From Parvibaculum sp. (lineage in GTDB: Bacteria > Pseudomonadota > Alphaproteobacteria > Parvibaculales > Parvibaculaceae), in NCBI GenBank assembly GCA_020062605.1, contig JAGUWA010000270.1, forward strand, positions 1 to 5,667: 5,667 nucleotides of DNA, in the 5' to 3' direction. Below the pieces are notes generated by a model, which was not told where the DNA came from, ran no database searches, and saw only the letters and a list, made by a program, of their open reading frames with translations. Below are positions 4,952 through 5,667 of the stretch, piece by piece; within the stretch, counting starts at the first letter, position 1; each line of letters starts with the position of its first letter. The position numbers were made by a program, and so were the translations under genes.

Positions 4952-5667
4952 TCAGCCCCGCGGGCCGAGACGATGGGCCAGTTCTTCGAGCACTGGCTGC
5001 AAGGCCCGCTGGTTCTCGGCCATCTGCACCAGCAGCTGTCGTTCGGCGTGCATCTGCTCTGTGAGCGCGATGATCTGGCCGGCAAGCGCCTTCAGCGATG
5101 CCTGGTCGCCGCCGGAGGTAAGCGCCTGCTCGATGTTGCGCAGCCGCTTGGCCGTCTCGCCCAGCATGGCCGGTGCGGCGGGATCATAGTCGCCCGCGAG
5201 GTTCGTCACCGTGGAAAGCCATTCTTCAAGCTCGTTGTAGAAGCGGTTCTGCGCCTGCCCGGCCTGAAGGTCGAGGAAACCGAGGACGAGCGATCCGGCA
5301 AGGCCGAAAAGCGAGGAGGAGAAAGCGGTGCCCATGCCCCTCAGCGGACCGTCGAGGCCGGCTTTGAGATTAGCGAAGACCGTCGCCGGATCGGCTGCCT
5401 CGACGCTCAGGCCCTGGATCGTCCCTGCGACGGAGGTAACGGTCGTGAGGAGGCCCCAGAAGGTACCGAGAAGGCCGAGGAAGATCAGCAGGCCGATGAT
5501 GTAGCGCGAGATTTCGCGCTGTTCGTCGAGGCGCGAACCGAGCGAGTCGAGGATCGAGCGCATGGAGAGCGCGTTCAATTGCATCCGTCCCGTGCGGCCG
5601 CCGAGCATCGTCGCCATGGGTGCGAGGAGCTGGGGCGGGGCAGGCGTGGCGAGACCGGGGTCGGCGC
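4952..5667 (-). CDS. MotA/TolQ/ExbB-family proton-channel protein, N-terminus cut by right edge
   Basis: The frame runs open from the right edge to the TGA at 4952-4954, about 238 residues. An ATG at 5615-5617 is probably internal: no ribosome site precedes it, and the upstream frame (DPGLATPAPPQLLAP) reads as ordinary protein, so the start and first membrane helix should lie beyond the window. Counting from that Met, helix 38-63 contains GLLIFLGLLGTFWGLLTTV, close to the GLxGTxWG signature of ExbB and TolQ. Helix 93-117 (GMGTAFSSSLFGLAGSLVLGFL) is the second pore helix. A loop with LKAGLDGPLRGMGTAF joins them. About 100 C-terminal residues are predicted cytoplasmic and helical, ending in a heptad-like stretch (LTEQMHAERQLLVQMAENQ). 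The family forms pentameric channels that use proton flow to move a partner; the partner is the OmpA-type gene 6 nt downstream. The helix signature is nearer to ExbB/TolQ than to flagellar MotA, although such genes are often labelled motA. Confidence 0.88.
   Translation of the reverse strand, partial: ADPGLATPAPPQLLAPMATMLGGRTGRMQLNALSMRSILDSLGSRLDEQREISRYIIGLLIFLGLLGTFWGLLTTVTSVAGTIQGLSVEAADPATVFANLKAGLDGPLRGMGTAFSSSLFGLAGSLVLGFLDLQAGQAQNRFYNELEEWLSTVTNLAGDYDPAAPAMLGETAKRLRNIEQALTSGGDQASLKALAGQIIALTEQMHAERQLLVQMAENQRALQPVLEELAHRLGPRG

Noticed and set aside
4952..5617. Complete channel gene starting at ATG 5617
   Set aside because: There is no ribosome site, the frame stays open to the window edge, and only two of the expected membrane helices would be included.
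3923..5667. Zorya-type anti-phage system (ZorA/ZorB)
   Set aside because: The gene pair has the right domain types, but no ZorC/ZorD or ZorE is visible, the channel protein shows only a short helical tail, and the setting is core chromosome. Only the sequence beyond the right edge could revive this.

Overview
The window looks like core chromosome of an alphaproteobacterium. GC content is high. The left edge holds the end of an RcdA/DUF1465 protein, a family known from alphaproteobacteria, and the bL31 ribosomal protein is the zinc-free form usual in that class. The combination suggests the Hyphomicrobiales or relatives such as Parvibaculum, but genus cannot be fixed by reading alone. No mobile element, CRISPR array, tRNA or rRNA is visible.

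Layout, left to right. (1) 1-328, +: the C-terminal part of an RcdA-like protein, cut by the window edge. (2) 348-376: a strong GAAA-loop hairpin terminator that works in both directions between two convergent genes. (3) 400-621, -: rpmE (bL31). (4) 622-956: a divergent control region. It holds a well-formed rpmE promoter, an rpmE leader of about 100 nt with two mutually exclusive stems (one hides the ribosome binding site), a 9-bp dyad, and a weaker promoter facing right. (5) 957-2807, +: a complete MsbA-related ABC exporter half-transporter. (6) 2828-3922, +: a membrane-anchored paraoxonase/arylesterase-family enzyme, 20 bp behind the exporter and probably in the same operon. (7) 3923-4945, -: a MotB/OmpA-like protein with one membrane helix, a long coiled coil and a peptidoglycan-binding domain. 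(8) 4952-5667, -: its MotA/TolQ/ExbB-type channel partner, 6 nt upstream and running off the right edge.

How the parts relate. The exporter and the paraoxonase homologue form a two-gene envelope unit. Every catalytic and calcium-ligand position of human PON1 that I could align is conserved in the bacterial protein, so it is probably an active calcium-dependent lactonase or esterase in the periplasm; its substrate and its link to the exporter are unknown. The channel and OmpA-type genes form a second two-gene unit that looks like a non-flagellar, ion-driven, wall-anchored machine. The two units converge, and their TGA stop codons meet in one TGATCA palindrome with no intergenic base. The least explained items are the rpmE leader, the paraoxonase-exporter pairing and the stator-like pair of unassigned role.
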